From the NCBI GenBank assembly GCA_002469545.1, contig DKMK01000083.1:1-22588 (forward strand): a DNA stretch of 22,588 nt, written 5' to 3'. The position numbers were made by a program, and so were the translations under genes. This DNA comes from Rhodobacterales bacterium UBA7416. Lineage in GTDB: Bacteria > Pseudomonadota > Alphaproteobacteria > Rhodobacterales > Rhodobacteraceae. Within the stretch, counting starts at the first letter, position 1. Each line of letters begins with the position of its first letter. Under the pieces are notes generated by a model. The model had not been told where the DNA came from. It worked only from the letters and a program-made list of their open reading frames with translations, and did no database searches. Below are positions 22,056 through 22,588 of this stretch, in pieces.

Positions 22056-22588
22056 ATGAGTACTGAAAATAACAACAACTGGCTAAGTGCATGTTCACTG
22101 ATTTGCTGGTTACTTGCCGCAATTGTCGGCGCATTCGTGGGCGCTAAGCTTGCTCATTCAATGAGTCCGTTGGTCGCTATTTTGGTTGGTCTGATCATCT
22201 TTTTCTTATTGGGATGGGCGTTACGTAAGTTGTTCTGCAATTCTGAGGTTGCCAAATCATCAAGCGTAGCGGCAGGAGCGGCCGTTGCAACAACTGCGAC
22301 AGCGGCAAGTGCATCGGCGTCTGACAGCAGTACGACAATGCCAAGTGCAGCAGTTTCTGAAGTACCAGTGGAAAAGCCTGCTAAAGCGAAAACAGCGGCT
22401 AAATCAACAGCGTCTGCAAAAACGAAGACAGCTGCCAAGAAACCTGCAGCGAAAAAGCCAGCGACGAAAAAAGCAGCTCCTGCGAAAGCGGAAGCAGCAA
22501 AAGCACCTGCCAAGAAAGCAGCAGCGAAAAAGCCGGCGGCGAAAAAAGCAGCGGCTAAGCCACCTGTTTTGTACACAAAACGTCCAGC
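22056..22588 (+). CDS. Membrane-anchored protein with histone-H1-like linker, C-terminus cut off
   Basis: The frame is open from ATG 22056 to the right edge (177 residues, incomplete), with GGGGAG before the start. Two membrane helices are at about 9-30 and 37-55. A low-complexity Ala/Ser/Thr segment follows (64-105). Then comes a Lys/Ala/Pro-rich region (107-170) of AKKPAAKK-type repeats, like histone H1 or bacterial H1-like proteins. The visible end is PPVLYTKRP. In related Rhodobacterales, proteins in this place often finish with a helix-hairpin-helix-type domain; that part is outside the window, so this is inference. It lies 19 bases after nuoE, probably in the nuo message, with nuoF expected beyond. 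The long reverse-strand frame here is a mirror of the repeat. Confidence 0.75.
   Translation, partial: MSTENNNNWLSACSLICWLLAAIVGAFVGAKLAHSMSPLVAILVGLIIFFLLGWALRKLFCNSEVAKSSSVAAGAAVATTATAASASASDSSTTMPSAAVSEVPVEKPAKAKTAAKSTASAKTKTAAKKPAAKKPATKKAAPAKAEAAKAPAKKAAAKKPAAKKAAAKPPVLYTKRP

Noticed and set aside
22154..22576. Long reverse-strand open frame rich in Ala/Phe/Gly
   Set aside because: It is the mirror of the Lys/Ala-rich repeat of the + strand gene, whose AAA/GCG codons have no stops in reverse. It has no ribosome site.
1..22588. CRISPR arrays, insertion sequences, prophage or defence genes
   Set aside because: No regular repeat-spacer pattern, transposase, integrase or recognisable defence protein is present; the single tRNA has no flanking duplicated 3' end.

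Overview
The window looks like core chromosome of a fairly AT-rich member of the Rhodobacterales (Roseobacter-type Alphaproteobacteria). The evidence is gene order and protein type: scpA-scpB; rpmF-plsX-fabH-ihfA-merR followed by tRNA-Pro and a long two-domain dCTP deaminase; yceD divergent from bamE; an OlsB-type ornithine lipid acyltransferase; a DUF1203 protein; glmU-glmS; and nuoABCDE with a NuoA that starts at GTG. I cannot name a species from sequence alone.

Layout. Positions 1-1159 (+): the end of scpA, then scpB and an unrecognised small gene. Positions 1362-6093 (-): a long unit read right to left as rpmF, plsX, fabH, ihfA, merR, tRNA-Pro(GGG), dcd. It joins ribosomal protein L32 to the start of phospholipid and fatty acid synthesis. 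Positions 6094-7114 form an AT-rich island. It holds two small, clearly paralogous membrane-protein ORFs on the + strand and separates yceD from its usual partner rpmF. Positions 7164-9515: yceD (-) and bamE (+) diverge, msrB (-) converges on bamE, and olsB (+) follows. Positions 9512-11241 (-): moaA and an AlkD-like HEAT-repeat protein. Positions 11498-12278: a DUF1203 protein (+) and a small unknown gene (-). Positions 12339-15522 (-): glmU-glmS, which make UDP-GlcNAc. Positions 15652-17551 (+): a phosphoglycolate-phosphatase-like HAD protein and a DegT-family aminotransferase. Positions 17548-18375 (-): a sulfotransferase. Positions 18576-22588 (+): nuoA-E and the start of a membrane-anchored, lysine/alanine-rich protein cut by the window edge.

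Most of the window is conserved housekeeping sequence, and I see no defence system, CRISPR array, prophage or insertion sequence. The best candidates for something undescribed are the tandem membrane-protein paralogs with a shared GGH[TS]V...LYK..EP..FKVS core, and the membrane/histone-H1-like protein at the end of the nuo cluster. Other points of interest are three convergent gene pairs that each overlap by exactly 4 bases (one has its stop codons in the loop of a terminator hairpin), two adjacent inverted repeats between yceD and bamE, and an 11-bp-phased GTGYAC triplet beside dcd.
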